DNA of 64,000 nucleotides from Burkholderia cepacia GG4 (GTDB taxonomy: Bacteria; Pseudomonadota; Gammaproteobacteria; Burkholderiales; Burkholderiaceae): assembly GCF_000292915.1 (NCBI RefSeq), contig NC_018513.1, forward strand, positions 372,001 through 436,000, read 5' to 3'. The notes beneath the pieces were generated by a model. The model was not told the DNA's origin. It saw nothing but the letters and a program-made list of their open reading frames with translations, and ran no database searches. Position 1 is the stretch's first letter, and the number at the start of each line of letters is the position of its first letter. The translations under genes and the position numbers were made by a program. Positions 9,521 through 18,397 of this stretch are shown here, one piece after another.

Positions 9521-10624
9521 TCACCAGCGGTACTTCGCCGCCAGTTCGCCCTTGACCATCGCATAGTCCGACAGGTTCGCCTCCACGCCGAGGCCCGCCG
9601 ATATCGCGAAGCGCTTCGACACCTGGCCCGTCGCGCCGACCCGGAGCGCCGCGCGGTCGCGCGGCACGCTGAACGAGGATGCATTGCGATCGAGCATCGC
9701 GACCTTGCCGCCGAGTCGGGCGACCAGGCCGATCGCGCCCTTTCCGGTGGTCGTCACGTGCGTATCGGTGGCGTCGATGACGGGCGTGTCGGTGTACTCC
9801 TTCGACGCGTAAAGCCCGTGCGAACTGATGCCGTGCGTGACGATGCGCGTGCGTTCGAACTCGACGCTACCCTCGCGGGTATCCACGCCGAGCGCCGCGT
9901 ATCCGCTCGTTTCGAGATGCGAGTCGCTGAAGATGACGGTGGATGCGCCCGGCATGTACAGCACCGACGCATAGTCGCCATCGGTGCGGATATCGGTGCG
10001 CTTCAGCGTGGCCCGGATGCCGCCGTAGCTGAGGGACAGGCCGGTGCCGAACAGGCCGCTGGTACGGATCAGCGTGTCGGCCACGTCGATCGTGCCACCC
10101 GGAACCAGGATCGTCGCGATGCCCGACGCCTCCTCGCCGCGTGTCACGATCACGCTGTCGGAGAGCGACAGCCGGCCGTTGGTGCCGTCGATGAATGCGC
10201 AGTGCGCGTAGTCGCCGTCGGTATCGATGGAGATGCGCTCAGCGGATGCGCTGCCGCCCTGACGAAGATCGATGCCTGCGCTCGAGTTGCCGCGCGTACG
10301 GATTTCCGCATCGCGCAGCGCGACGCGCGACCCGGTGCCCTACGCGGCAGCGCCGGCCGAGACGTAGCCGGTCGTTAACACGCGGGTCTTGCCGAGGGTC
10401 GTCAGTACGCCGCCGTTGACGGCGAACAGCGCGGCCTTGGCGGATGCGGTTGTCGAATAGTCGCCCGGTGCGACCTCGAGCGCGATGCCATCGGCGAGTT
10501 GCGGTCCGCCGCCGACGACTTGTGCCGTCGACGCCTATGGCATTGCCGCACCGGCGAGCAGCGCGGAATGCAGGACACGCCGGCCGATGCGTGAATGAAA
10601 AAAAGCGAAATGACTGGGGTTCAC
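9521..10624 (-). pseudogene. Autotransporter (pertactin-like) remnant with two stop codons
   Basis: Reading from a GTG at 10624 (preceded by AAGGTG), one frame encodes a signal-peptide-like start (RRVLHSALLAGAAMP). It then gives repetitive beta-helix passenger sequence typical of pertactin-type autotransporters. An in-frame TAG follows the signal region (near 10538) and another lies near 10340; otherwise the frame is intact. The end GELAAKYRW looks like the last strand of an autotransporter beta-barrel. Only about 50 barrel residues remain, so most of the barrel is gone. The open part (9521-10153) would be read as a small gene, but I consider the whole a pseudogene. Confidence 0.75.
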
Positions 10625-11038
10625 CTGATCACCTTGATTTATTCCAAGTTAGTGAAGATGAGCCGGTGCTAGCTATTTTGAAATTGGACAAGTTCGAATT
10701 TTTGCGGTTGCCTGGCGGGCGGCACGGAGCACGCACGAAATACGGGGATCTTTCGACGCGCGTTATTCGGATTGCCTGCGGGGTATTCGACGAGAGCGGA
10801 TGGCGTACTGGACGGACGCACGCGATCGGGCGTGCATGTTTCCAGCCAATTGGCGCGGCAACTGCAAAACGAATGGTGTGCGGTGCTGACCGCGCGAGTG
10901 CCGGATTTGTCCGGGCACGAATGGACGGCTGCCGAGCGACTGTGTGCGTCCGGCAGCCATCGGAAGGCCGGGGCACGCATCCTGCCGCGCCCCGGCAACG
11001 ATCCGGCGCACGCGGGACGCGCGCCGGATCGCCGTTTC
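10625..11038. other. Gap between autotransporter remnant and fimbrial operon
   Basis: No convincing gene. The stretch is less GC-rich than its surroundings near 10630-10720. The short open frames on both strands lack recognisable sequence. Confidence 0.5.
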
Positions 11039-11581
11039 TTACTGGTACATGATCGAGTACATCACCGACGTATTCACCGTCCCCTGGCCCGCAGACCCAC
11101 CCGTTGCAACGTACTGCGCGTAGTACGGGAGTTCCGCGGAGCCGCTCGCCAGCGCGACCGCCTTCGAGTTTGCATCGGCCTTGCCCAGGGCGATATTGGA
11201 CGAATCGCCGTTGAGCAGGCCGACTTCGACGTTCTTCGCGGTACCCGTTGCGTTGAACAGCTGACCCGTCGTCGAGTTGACCGTGGTGCCCGCCTCGAAG
11301 TGCGTGTAGACGTTGCCGCTTGCCGGCGAGCAGTTCTTCAGACTGATCTTGAACGGCGTGCGGCCGGCCGTCGAACCGCCGTTGACGAGCGCCGACGTCG
11401 ACACCTTCGGCAGTGCCACGGCGAAGTTCTTGCTGCCGGTGCCGTTGCCGTCGATCGTGCAGGTCTGCGTGCCGATCTTGCCGTTGATCGTGATCGTGCC
11501 ATCCGCGGCGTGCGACACGGCAGGCAGTGCTGCCGCGGCAGCGATGGTGAGAGCGGCGATGCTGGAGAATGCGAGTTTCAT
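11039..11581 (-). CDS. Type 1-like fimbrial major subunit (second pilin of the operon)
   Basis: A 180-residue chaperone-usher pilin: Sec signal peptide ending AVSHAADG, the paired cysteines of the incomplete Ig fold (QTCTIDG and KNCSPASGN), and the C-terminal donor-accepting strand with penultimate tyrosine (MYSIMYQ). Start at 11581 follows CAGGAATTG. It is the last gene of the operon, about 250 bases after the tip adhesin. It is closely similar along its whole length to the first pilin at 16591-17133 (shared VSTSAL, GSTAGR, TGQLFNATG, AKNVEVGLLN), so the two arose by duplication. Confidence 0.93.
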   Translation of the reverse strand: MKLAFSSIAALTIAAAAALPAVSHAADGTITINGKIGTQTCTIDGNGTGSKNFAVALPKVSTSALVNGGSTAGRTPFKISLKNCSPASGNVYTHFEAGTTVNSTTGQLFNATGTAKNVEVGLLNGDSSNIALGKADANSKAVALASGSAELPYYAQYVATGGSAGQGTVNTSVMYSIMYQ

Positions 11582-11831
11582 GTCAATTCCTGTAGTACAT
11601 GAGTAGAAAAGAGGATTCCGTCGTCGAGTCCCTGCCGCCGACTTCGCGGTACCTTCCGTGACTCGCGGCTTCTTCCTGCGATGGCCTCCTGATTCAGCCA
11701 CTTCGGATTGCTAACCAGAAGCCTGTTTCAGCCGCCTGTCGGCGGCTTGCCAGGGAAAACTTGCGTTGCGCGACTTCGTCGCGAACACGCATCGCTACCC
11801 TGGAATTCGGGACGGCAAGGGACCCGCGCGC
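11582..11831 (-). other. Intercistronic region with two hairpins before the second pilin
   Basis: No gene. A 7-bp hairpin (AGCCGCC/GGCGGCT, 11730-11747) and a smaller CGCGAC/GTCGCG hairpin near 11769-11783 lie just downstream of the adhesin stop. They could stabilise, process or partly terminate the operon mRNA and so set the ratio of second pilin to adhesin. This is inference. Confidence 0.4.
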
Positions 11832-12884
11832 TCACTGATAGCTCATGGTGAACGTGGCGACTCCCTTCACGGTTCCACCGGATACCGGACCGTCGGCGAC
11901 GTATTGCGCGGTCAGCGGAATATTCGACGTCGAAACCGACGGGCCGACATACCACTGGTTCGGATTGCCGGGAAGACGCGAATCGGGACCATAGCGAACC
12001 GGCTGCCCATTTCGCGATATGCGCAACTTCACGCCTTTCGCCGTCGAATCCTGGGTCAGCGTCAACTGGTCACCCGTGTTGCCCGGGTCGGTCAGATCCG
12101 TCAAGGTCACGTATACATTCGAGCCGGCCCTGCAATTCAGTCCGATGTTGAAACCCGTCTCGCCTGCGGAAGCGCCCACATGACCCAGCTTGCCCGAACT
12201 GACCGGCGGCAATCGCACGTCCACCGACGAATTCACGATGGTGCAACTCTCCGGCATGGGTTTGATATTTTCGCGTTTTGACCCAAGCGTTAAATATCGG
12301 TAGTTGTATACGTCGGGCTGTGCTCGTTTTCTGATTCTGAAATTGCCAATTTGTAGTGGTCCATATGGCCATTCCTTTACGTTGTATAGGTTGTCGCTTA
12401 TTTTAATCAGTTCAATTTTTGCTCTGAATGAGCCCGTAACTGGCTTGGTGGAGGTAATTGGTGGGGCCCACTCCTGAGGAGCGTTGCCGGATGGATTGAA
12501 TACCTTTCCGGTGGCCATATTGGTTACCCTATAACCAACGTACCAGTGCATATTGCCCGAGCCGCCATATCTGCCAACGTCGGGGAACTGTGTTGCGTGT
12601 AGCATGGGAGTGTATTCCAGGCTGTAACCTCCAATACCGTCCGGCGCAGCCTGGCATTCGAATGGCTGTTCGATTGTCGCTGTTGCAAGCACTGCTCCGT
12701 CCGGTGCGTCGAATGGAAGAGACGGGTTATTGAAGGTGAAGTGCGGAAAGCTGGACGCATTGTTGTTACCCGGAAAATTGCACATTTGGCCGTGCGCATG
12801 CTGATTGACGCCTATCCATGAAAAAAATAAAAGGATGATGAATTTAAGGGCGTCGATCGCTCGATTGTTAGCATGAAATTTCAT
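11832..12884 (-). CDS. Two-domain fimbrial tip adhesin
   Basis: A 350-residue tip adhesin. It has a signal peptide (residues 1-32), a receptor-binding domain of about 170 residues, and a C-terminal pilin domain (from about PESCTIV, residue 211) ending in the donor-accepting strand ATFTMSYQ. The length and two-domain layout match FimH/MrkD-type adhesins; the ligand is unknown. Its ATG overlaps the usher stop by four bases. The receptor-domain part (about 12270-12884) is clearly richer in A and T than the pilin domain and the rest of the operon, suggesting a separate origin of that domain. Confidence 0.88.
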   Translation of the reverse strand: MKFHANNRAIDALKFIILLFFSWIGVNQHAHGQMCNFPGNNNASSFPHFTFNNPSLPFDAPDGAVLATATIEQPFECQAAPDGIGGYSLEYTPMLHATQFPDVGRYGGSGNMHWYVGYRVTNMATGKVFNPSGNAPQEWAPPITSTKPVTGSFRAKIELIKISDNLYNVKEWPYGPLQIGNFRIRKRAQPDVYNYRYLTLGSKRENIKPMPESCTIVNSSVDVRLPPVSSGKLGHVGASAGETGFNIGLNCRAGSNVYVTLTDLTDPGNTGDQLTLTQDSTAKGVKLRISRNGQPVRYGPDSRLPGNPNQWYVGPSVSTSNIPLTAQYVADGPVSGGTVKGVATFTMSYQ

Positions 12885-15610
12885 TTAAATTTCTCTCCAT
12901 TCAGAGCATCGACGCTTGCGTTGCTGCGGATGCTGCTCGCGATGCCCTTGCGTTCGATTAGGCGAGTCTCTGCATCGGTATGCGGCAACGCACCCGACTC
13001 GATCGTATCGAGGGGCGTGTGGGCCTTCGGCACGCTGTAGTCACAGATCACATCGGCACGCGCATAAGCGACACCCTTCACGTCCTTGATCGGTAACTGA
13101 TAGGTGAATGCGCAGCTGTCCGTGGATCGATTGCCCCATTTGGCCGTCAGCGTGCCGGTGTCGTCCGCGCCTCGAACGAACAGGTGTCCGCCTTGCCCCA
13201 CGGTCCCGACATGCTTGCCTTCGCTGTCAGTTACGCCGGTCCCGAATGGCAGCGGCGCCCCGTTCGGCTGGCGCACTGTCAACAACGCCGCTCGCCCGCT
13301 GACCGTCGCGAAGCGAACCTTCACGACCGAATTCGCGCGCGGCGCGATCCGTTCGCTGGTCGAGGTCATTTCGACATCGAGCGGAATGCCTTTGGGATCG
13401 AGCTCGATGGTGTTCATCTGGTACGGTGTCAGGTACGGGAGCACCGCATAACCGCGCCGGTTGATCCGGATGTCCGTGCCGTTCGTGACGCGCGCGCCGA
13501 CGGCATCCTTCGCCTCGACGATCGCGGCCGTTTCGCCGAGGTCGTTGGCGAGCGTGAGGCCGCCCGCATGGCCGACGACCGCACCCGACACGCCGACGGA
13601 CACGCTCGAGTAGCCGCTGCCGCCGCTCGCGCTGCCCGAGAGCGTCGCGTACGGGCTGCGATACTGCGCGTTGCCGCCGCCGGACGTCGCGCTCCCACCG
13701 GTGTTGACGTTGACCCCATACGAGAACGCATTGGACTGCCCGACGGAACCGGTCAGCGACATTTGCCCGGTTGCACCGCCATTGCTGTCGTGCGCGATGC
13801 TCGAGGACAGGGTCGGCGCATGCGACCGCCGGCCGAGCGGAACCGTCACGTTGGCGTACACCTGGTTGTTCGGGCGGCCCGTGTAGCCGTCGTGCTGCCG
13901 CGAAACGGACAGGTTGTAGCTCAGGTTGCGGCCGCCGATCCGCAGGCTGTTGTTGTAGCCGAGCTGGAACTGCGTCGTCGTGCCCTTGCGATTCCAGTAA
14001 CTGGACGTCGAGCCCACCGCGAACAGGCTGCCGCGCCCTTCGCCGAGCGTCTGGTTGAGCGTCAACTGAACCTGGTTGCGTTGCCGGTAGGCATTGTTCG
14101 GATCTGCGCCTGCTGTCGCCTGTTCGCGAGCGTACATAGCGTCGCGCAGTTCCCAGTAACCGCGGGACGAGTAGCGATACGCGGCGACCGCGATATTCGT
14201 GCCGGTCGCCTCGACGGACTTGCTGTAGCTCACCCGCACGCTTTGCCCGCTCGTCGCCGACACGCCCGGGATGCGCGCACTGGCGTGCGTGACGTCGACG
14301 GCGAGCGCGCCGACCGGCGTGTTGAACGCCGCGCCGACCAGCCCGGCCAGATAGTTTTCCGCGACGATCGCGCCGACGTAACCCGTCATCAGGTTGCTGA
14401 TGCCGCGCTGATACGTGGCCTGCGCGAAATTCGGATGACGATCGAGTTGCGGCTCGCGCAACTGGCCGAGTGCGACGCCGAAGCGCGAGACGCCAGGGCG
14501 CAGCGATTGCACGACGGCCGAATACGGTACCGTGAAGCTGTGCTTCTTGCCGTCGGCCTCGGTGACGGTGACGAGCAGGTTGCCACCGTAGCCCGTTGCG
14601 TACAGGTCGTTGATTTCGAACGGCCCCGGTGCGACGTTCGTTTCGTACAGCACGGCGCCGTTCTGCACGACCGTGACGTGCGCGTTGCTCGTTGCAACGC
14701 CGCGAATTACCGGCGCATAGCCACGCATCGAATCGGGCAACATGCGATCGTCGGTCTCGAGCGTGACACCGCGCATGCCCACGCTGTTGAACAGCGTGCC
14801 GTCGGTGTACGTCTCGCCGATCTTCAGCTGGCTGCGCCAGGCCGGCAGGTCGCGCTGAACGTACGTGTTCAGCGCTTGATAGCGGTTCTCGCCCTGCGAT
14901 TGCGACGTGTAGGAGCCGTTGTGCCGGAAATGCCAGTTCCCGATGTTTACGCCCGCGTTCAGCCCCACGTACGCCTGCGTGCTTGCGTAACCCGACGACG
15001 CGTTGCGGTACGCGTTCGCGTTGTACTTGAGCGTCGCGCTCGGTACGCCGTCGTCCCACAGTTCCGGGCTCACGTAGCCGCGCGGATTGCGCAGCAGCGC
15101 CGCCTGCGGAACGCTCACGTTGAGGCGCAGTTCCGACATGTCGAATTCGACCGTCGCGTCGGCGACCAGCTTGTCGACGTCCGTGCATGCGCCTGCCAAC
15201 ACGCGGGCCAGTTCGGCGCGTCCGGTGTCGGTCAGCGCCTGATCGTCGAGGCCAAGCCGGGTCACGAGCGCGCGATCGAAGCATGGCGTCGCGTTGTCCG
15301 CGCCTTGGGCCGCGCTGAAGCGCACCGTCGAACGGCCGTTCCACGTGCCGTTGACGTAGAGATCGACCAGATAGTCGCCCGCCGGAACCGGATTGCCTTT
15401 CGAGAAACGATCGAGGTCGAGTCGCTGCCCGCGCGGCTTCATCATCAGCGTGTCGTTGAACTGAACCTGCGCGACATCGAAACCGTCCGCAGGTGCGGCG
15501 AGCGTGTCGGCAGCCCAGCTGCCGAGCGCCGCCGTGACGAGCAGATATCCCGGCTTGAGCGGGAAGCGCGCCGGCGCCTCGAGTGTTCGGTGTTGATAAG
15601 TTGTTCGCAT
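12881..15610 (-). CDS. Fimbrial outer-membrane usher (FimD/PapC family)
   Basis: A 909-residue usher that forms the outer-membrane pore and assembles pilus subunits delivered by the chaperone. After the signal peptide comes the N-terminal chaperone-binding domain (VQFNDTLMMKPRGQRLDLDRF). Then come the 24-stranded barrel with plug and the C-terminal domains, including LPYLTPYQMNTIELDPKGIP, a family hallmark. Length is normal. It ends four bases inside the adhesin gene and starts 115 bases after the chaperone stop. Confidence 0.95.
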   Translation of the reverse strand: MRTTYQHRTLEAPARFPLKPGYLLVTAALGSWAADTLAAPADGFDVAQVQFNDTLMMKPRGQRLDLDRFSKGNPVPAGDYLVDLYVNGTWNGRSTVRFSAAQGADNATPCFDRALVTRLGLDDQALTDTGRAELARVLAGACTDVDKLVADATVEFDMSELRLNVSVPQAALLRNPRGYVSPELWDDGVPSATLKYNANAYRNASSGYASTQAYVGLNAGVNIGNWHFRHNGSYTSQSQGENRYQALNTYVQRDLPAWRSQLKIGETYTDGTLFNSVGMRGVTLETDDRMLPDSMRGYAPVIRGVATSNAHVTVVQNGAVLYETNVAPGPFEINDLYATGYGGNLLVTVTEADGKKHSFTVPYSAVVQSLRPGVSRFGVALGQLREPQLDRHPNFAQATYQRGISNLMTGYVGAIVAENYLAGLVGAAFNTPVGALAVDVTHASARIPGVSATSGQSVRVSYSKSVEATGTNIAVAAYRYSSRGYWELRDAMYAREQATAGADPNNAYRQRNQVQLTLNQTLGEGRGSLFAVGSTSSYWNRKGTTTQFQLGYNNSLRIGGRNLSYNLSVSRQHDGYTGRPNNQVYANVTVPLGRRSHAPTLSSSIAHDSNGGATGQMSLTGSVGQSNAFSYGVNVNTGGSATSGGGNAQYRSPYATLSGSASGGSGYSSVSVGVSGAVVGHAGGLTLANDLGETAAIVEAKDAVGARVTNGTDIRINRRGYAVLPYLTPYQMNTIELDPKGIPLDVEMTSTSERIAPRANSVVKVRFATVSGRAALLTVRQPNGAPLPFGTGVTDSEGKHVGTVGQGGHLFVRGADDTGTLTAKWGNRSTDSCAFTYQLPIKDVKGVAYARADVICDYSVPKAHTPLDTIESGALPHTDAETRLIERKGIASSIRSNASVDALNGEKFK

Positions 15611-15725
15611 GAATTAGATGTATTAATGCCGCATCTGCATGATGCGAACGACGGATTGCCTGCGCCGATGCGATTGCTGCGTCGGCGGGCCAGCGATGGG
15701 TTGAGTCAGGGGCGGGCGAGTGACG

Positions 15726-16493
15726 TCAGTGCACTTTCCTTGGCGCGTAGTTGCCTTCGACGCCGCCGCCGTAGTCGTTGAGGAACGTGTAGTCGACCTC
15801 GATCGGTCCGGCAGGCAGCGGCGGCACGTTGCCGACGTCGAATTGCTCGGTGGCGCCGGGCTTGACCATGCCGCCCTTGTCGTTGCTCCACGTTGCGCCG
15901 CCAGACTTGACGGTGAGCCTGGTGAACGTCACGTGGTAGGGCGTCGGGTTCTTCGCCTGCAATGCATAGCCACCGTCGGCCTTCGGCGCGAAGTTCCAGG
16001 TCACCTTCTCCGCAGACTCGTCGGCCACGCCTTGCAGTGCGGCAGGACGGAAGAACAGCTTGATGCGCGAACGGAACGCGAGCTGCAGCAAGTTGGGGGT
16101 GTCCGGATCGTCGGTGGCCTGCGGCGGAACGTCGAGCACGTTGAGCCAGTACAGCGTTTCCTTGTCCTGCGCGAGCGGCTCCTTCGTGTAGATCAGCCGC
16201 AGGCTCTGGCCTTTGTTCGGATCGAGGCGGAACAACGGCGGGGTCAGCGTGAACGGCACTTTCGAATCGTCAGGCAGGGCGTTCGCAATGCCGTCGTCTA
16301 CCCAGGCCTGCACGAGTGACGGCCTGTCGCCATTGTTGGTCAGCTTGACCGTGACTTCGCGTTCCTTCTCGGGATAGATCACGCGTGTCCCGCTGATGAC
16401 CACGCTCGCGTCCGCCGCGCCCATGCCGGACATCGACGCAACCACCGCCGCGGCGCCCACGCTCGAGCGCCAGTTGATTGGCATCACCATCAC
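15726..16493 (-). CDS. Periplasmic fimbrial chaperone (PapD family)
   Basis: A 255-residue PapD-like chaperone with signal peptide and two Ig-like domains. The subunit-binding G1 strand lies around SLRLIYTKEPLAQDKETLYWLNVLDVPP, shown here only as its key parts: the strand before the conserved LYWLNV motif and the arginine/lysine cleft residues. It donates a strand to nascent pilins in the periplasm and hands them to the usher. Start may be 16493, 16490 or 16484 (three nearby Met codons). Second gene of the fimbrial operon. Confidence 0.93.
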   Translation of the reverse strand: MMVMPINWRSSVGAAAVVASMSGMGAADASVVISGTRVIYPEKEREVTVKLTNNGDRPSLVQAWVDDGIANALPDDSKVPFTLTPPLFRLDPNKGQSLRLIYTKEPLAQDKETLYWLNVLDVPPQATDDPDTPNLLQLAFRSRIKLFFRPAALQGVADESAEKVTWNFAPKADGGYALQAKNPTPYHVTFTRLTVKSGGATWSNDKGGMVKPGATEQFDVGNVPPLPAGPIEVDYTFLNDYGGGVEGNYAPRKVH

Positions 16494-16590
16494 CGATTTC
16501 TCCTTGTAGATAGTCAGATCGCATACCGTCGGTCGGGTGCGGCCCGTGCGCTGCCATGGCTGCGCACGGGCCGCCGGTCGCGAGACCGGA

Positions 16591-17133
16591 TTACTGATAC
16601 GAGACCGAGTACAGGACCGACGTGCCGACCGAGCCGGCCGTGGCGGAACCGCCGGTTGCGACGTACTGCGCGTAGTAGTCGAGCGTTGCCGCGCCGCCGG
16701 AGATCGGAACGACCTGCGAGTTTTGCTGCGCCTGGGCCGCGCCGAGCTTGATGTTCGAGCCGTCCTTGTTCAGCAGGCCGACCTCGACGTTCTTCGCGTC
16801 ACCCGTCGCGTTGAACAACTGGCCCGTCTGCGCGTTGACGGTCGTGCCCGGCTCGAAGTACACCGATGCATTGCCCGAGTTCGGCGAGCAGTTCGACAGT
16901 GCGATGCGGAACGGCTTGCGGCCGGCCGTCGAGCCAGGCGTGCTCAGTGCCGACGTCGACACGTTGGGCAGCGTGACGGTGAAGTCCTTGCCGCCGCCGT
17001 CGCCGGAGATGTTGCAGGTCTGAGCGGTGATCTCGCCGGTGATCGTGATCGTGCCGTCGGCTGCCTGGGCCGACGAAGCAACGGCCAGGAGACCCGCTGT
17101 CGCCATCAGAATGGAAAGTGCTTTATTGGACAT
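16591..17133 (-). CDS. Type 1-like fimbrial major subunit (first pilin)
   Basis: A 180-residue pilin with signal peptide ending AQAADG, paired cysteines (QTCNISG, SNCSPNSGN) and the closing tyrosine strand LYSVSYQ. Start at 17133 is chosen because AGGT lies upstream and the protein begins with a standard signal peptide. As first gene of the operon it should be the most abundant product and form the shaft. The ~100-base gap to the chaperone could allow differential expression. It is paralogous to the last gene of the operon. Confidence 0.94.
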   Translation of the reverse strand: MSNKALSILMATAGLLAVASSAQAADGTITITGEITAQTCNISGDGGGKDFTVTLPNVSTSALSTPGSTAGRKPFRIALSNCSPNSGNASVYFEPGTTVNAQTGQLFNATGDAKNVEVGLLNKDGSNIKLGAAQAQQNSQVVPISGGAATLDYYAQYVATGGSATAGSVGTSVLYSVSYQ

Positions 17134-17734
17134 GAAAGTACCTGTTAGTAAGGAATCCTGCGTCGAAGGGCGACGCACCGACGTTTCCTGAACGCTGTCT
17201 GTCGACGTCGTCGAAACGAACTGAAACGGCGACAGGAAACAGGCGATATTGTTGATTTTTAAGGGGGGTGAAAGAATTGGACGATTACTAATTCGCTTGG
17301 GGATTTATTAGGTCAAGTCCCAAACTATTTTAAAAATCGTCAGGCATACGGGCTCAGCGTCCATCGTCGCTGGGCGCGGATGCAGTCGGAGCGGGGCAGG
17401 GGGTATTCAGTGGAGTTGAGGCGCGCATTGCGATCGCCCGGGCGTGTGGCGGCGGATGCTGGCGGAATGTGACCTTGACCGGGAGCCGCAGATGCGCATT
17501 AATGAACGGGAATCCTGATTATTAGTGGCGCCCGCTCAGATGTGTAGTTGCATCGGGTTCGTTCGTCGGCCGTGCCGATCGTCACAAAGGCGGACGACGC
17601 CCGGGCAAAGTGCGCACGGGCGGGCGTCGCGTGCATCCGGCCACGCAAATCGGAAATGGCGCTTGATTCAGTGGTGGGCGGCCGTTACGCGGAGGTGCCG
17701 GATCTTGCGTCGATTGGCGCGTGCGCGCCGCACA
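17134..17734 (-). promoter_or_regulatory. Control region upstream of the fimbrial operon
   Basis: There is no gene in these 600 bases. An AT-rich patch at 17240-17345 stands out from the GC-rich surroundings. It contains a possible -35 TTGACC (17316-17311, minus strand) 17 bases from a poor -10 AATTAG (17293-17288). I looked for flanking inverted repeats that would mark an invertible phase switch and saw none. Confidence 0.4.
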
Positions 17735-18397
17735 TCACTGCAGGATCAACCGCAAATGCGCATCGGCCTGCTCGCCCGGCGGCTTCTGGAACCCGCCCTT
17801 CGCGAACCGATGCCACCTGCCGATCACATAGCTGACGAGCAGGCTCGCGCGCGCAGCGGGATCGTAATCGGCCGGCAGCACGAACGGCGCCGCGCCGTCG
17901 GGCGCCTGCGCCTCCGTCCGCGCGACCCGCAGGCATTGCTTGACGGTCGCCTCGATCCGGTCGAGCAGCTGGTTCACGCGCTCGGTGAGCCGCTCGTCCT
18001 CGCCGACCAGCGCCTCGCCGGTCAGCACGCGCGTCATCCCGGGATTCTTCGCAGCGAAATTGAGCATCGTCAGCGCGATCGTGCGCGCCTGCAGCACGCC
18101 GTTCGGCTCCTTCGCGACGATCTGGTTGACGAGGCCGAACAGCGCCTGCTCGATGAACTCGATCAGGCCTTCGTACATCTTCGCCTTGCTGGCGAAGTGC
18201 CGGTACAGCGCGGCTTCCGACACGTCGAGCCGGGCCGCGAGCGCGGCCGTCGTGATTTTTTCCGGCTTCGGCGCCTCGAGCATCGCGGCGAGCGTCTGCA
18301 GGATCATCACGCGCCGCTCGCCCGGCTTCGGGCGCGGGCGGGACGGCGTGGCATGGTCTTCCGTTACGGCTTGGTCCTGCGGGTAAGTCGGCTGCAT
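17735..18397 (-). CDS. slmA: Nucleoid occlusion factor SlmA (TetR family)
   Basis: A 220-residue TetR-type protein. The N-terminal helix-turn-helix (LAARLDVSEAALYRHFASKA, residues about 50-70) and the following IEFIEQALFGLVNQI resemble SlmA. SlmA binds specific chromosomal sites and blocks FtsZ rings over the nucleoid. Start at 18397 (MQPTYPQ) is chosen; the frame is open further upstream but that sequence lies inside the HAD gene. It overlaps the 3' end of the HAD gene by 34 bases and follows argB, an order I recall from other Burkholderia. Confidence 0.85.
   Translation of the reverse strand: MQPTYPQDQAVTEDHATPSRPRPKPGERRVMILQTLAAMLEAPKPEKITTAALAARLDVSEAALYRHFASKAKMYEGLIEFIEQALFGLVNQIVAKEPNGVLQARTIALTMLNFAAKNPGMTRVLTGEALVGEDERLTERVNQLLDRIEATVKQCLRVARTEAQAPDGAAPFVLPADYDPAARASLLVSYVIGRWHRFAKGGFQKPPGEQADAHLRLILQ

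Noticed and set aside
13184..15781. An 865-codon plus-strand open frame opposite the usher gene, and similar long antisense frames elsewhere (for example 50487-53102 and 58307-60097)
   Set aside because: They are Arg/Ala-rich mirror frames typical of GC-rich DNA opposite strongly coding genes, without recognisable domains or ribosome sites.
17134..17734. Possible phase-variable invertible promoter for fimbriae
   Set aside because: I found no matching inverted repeats and no recombinase gene next to the operon; the xerC at 28.8 kb is the housekeeping one.
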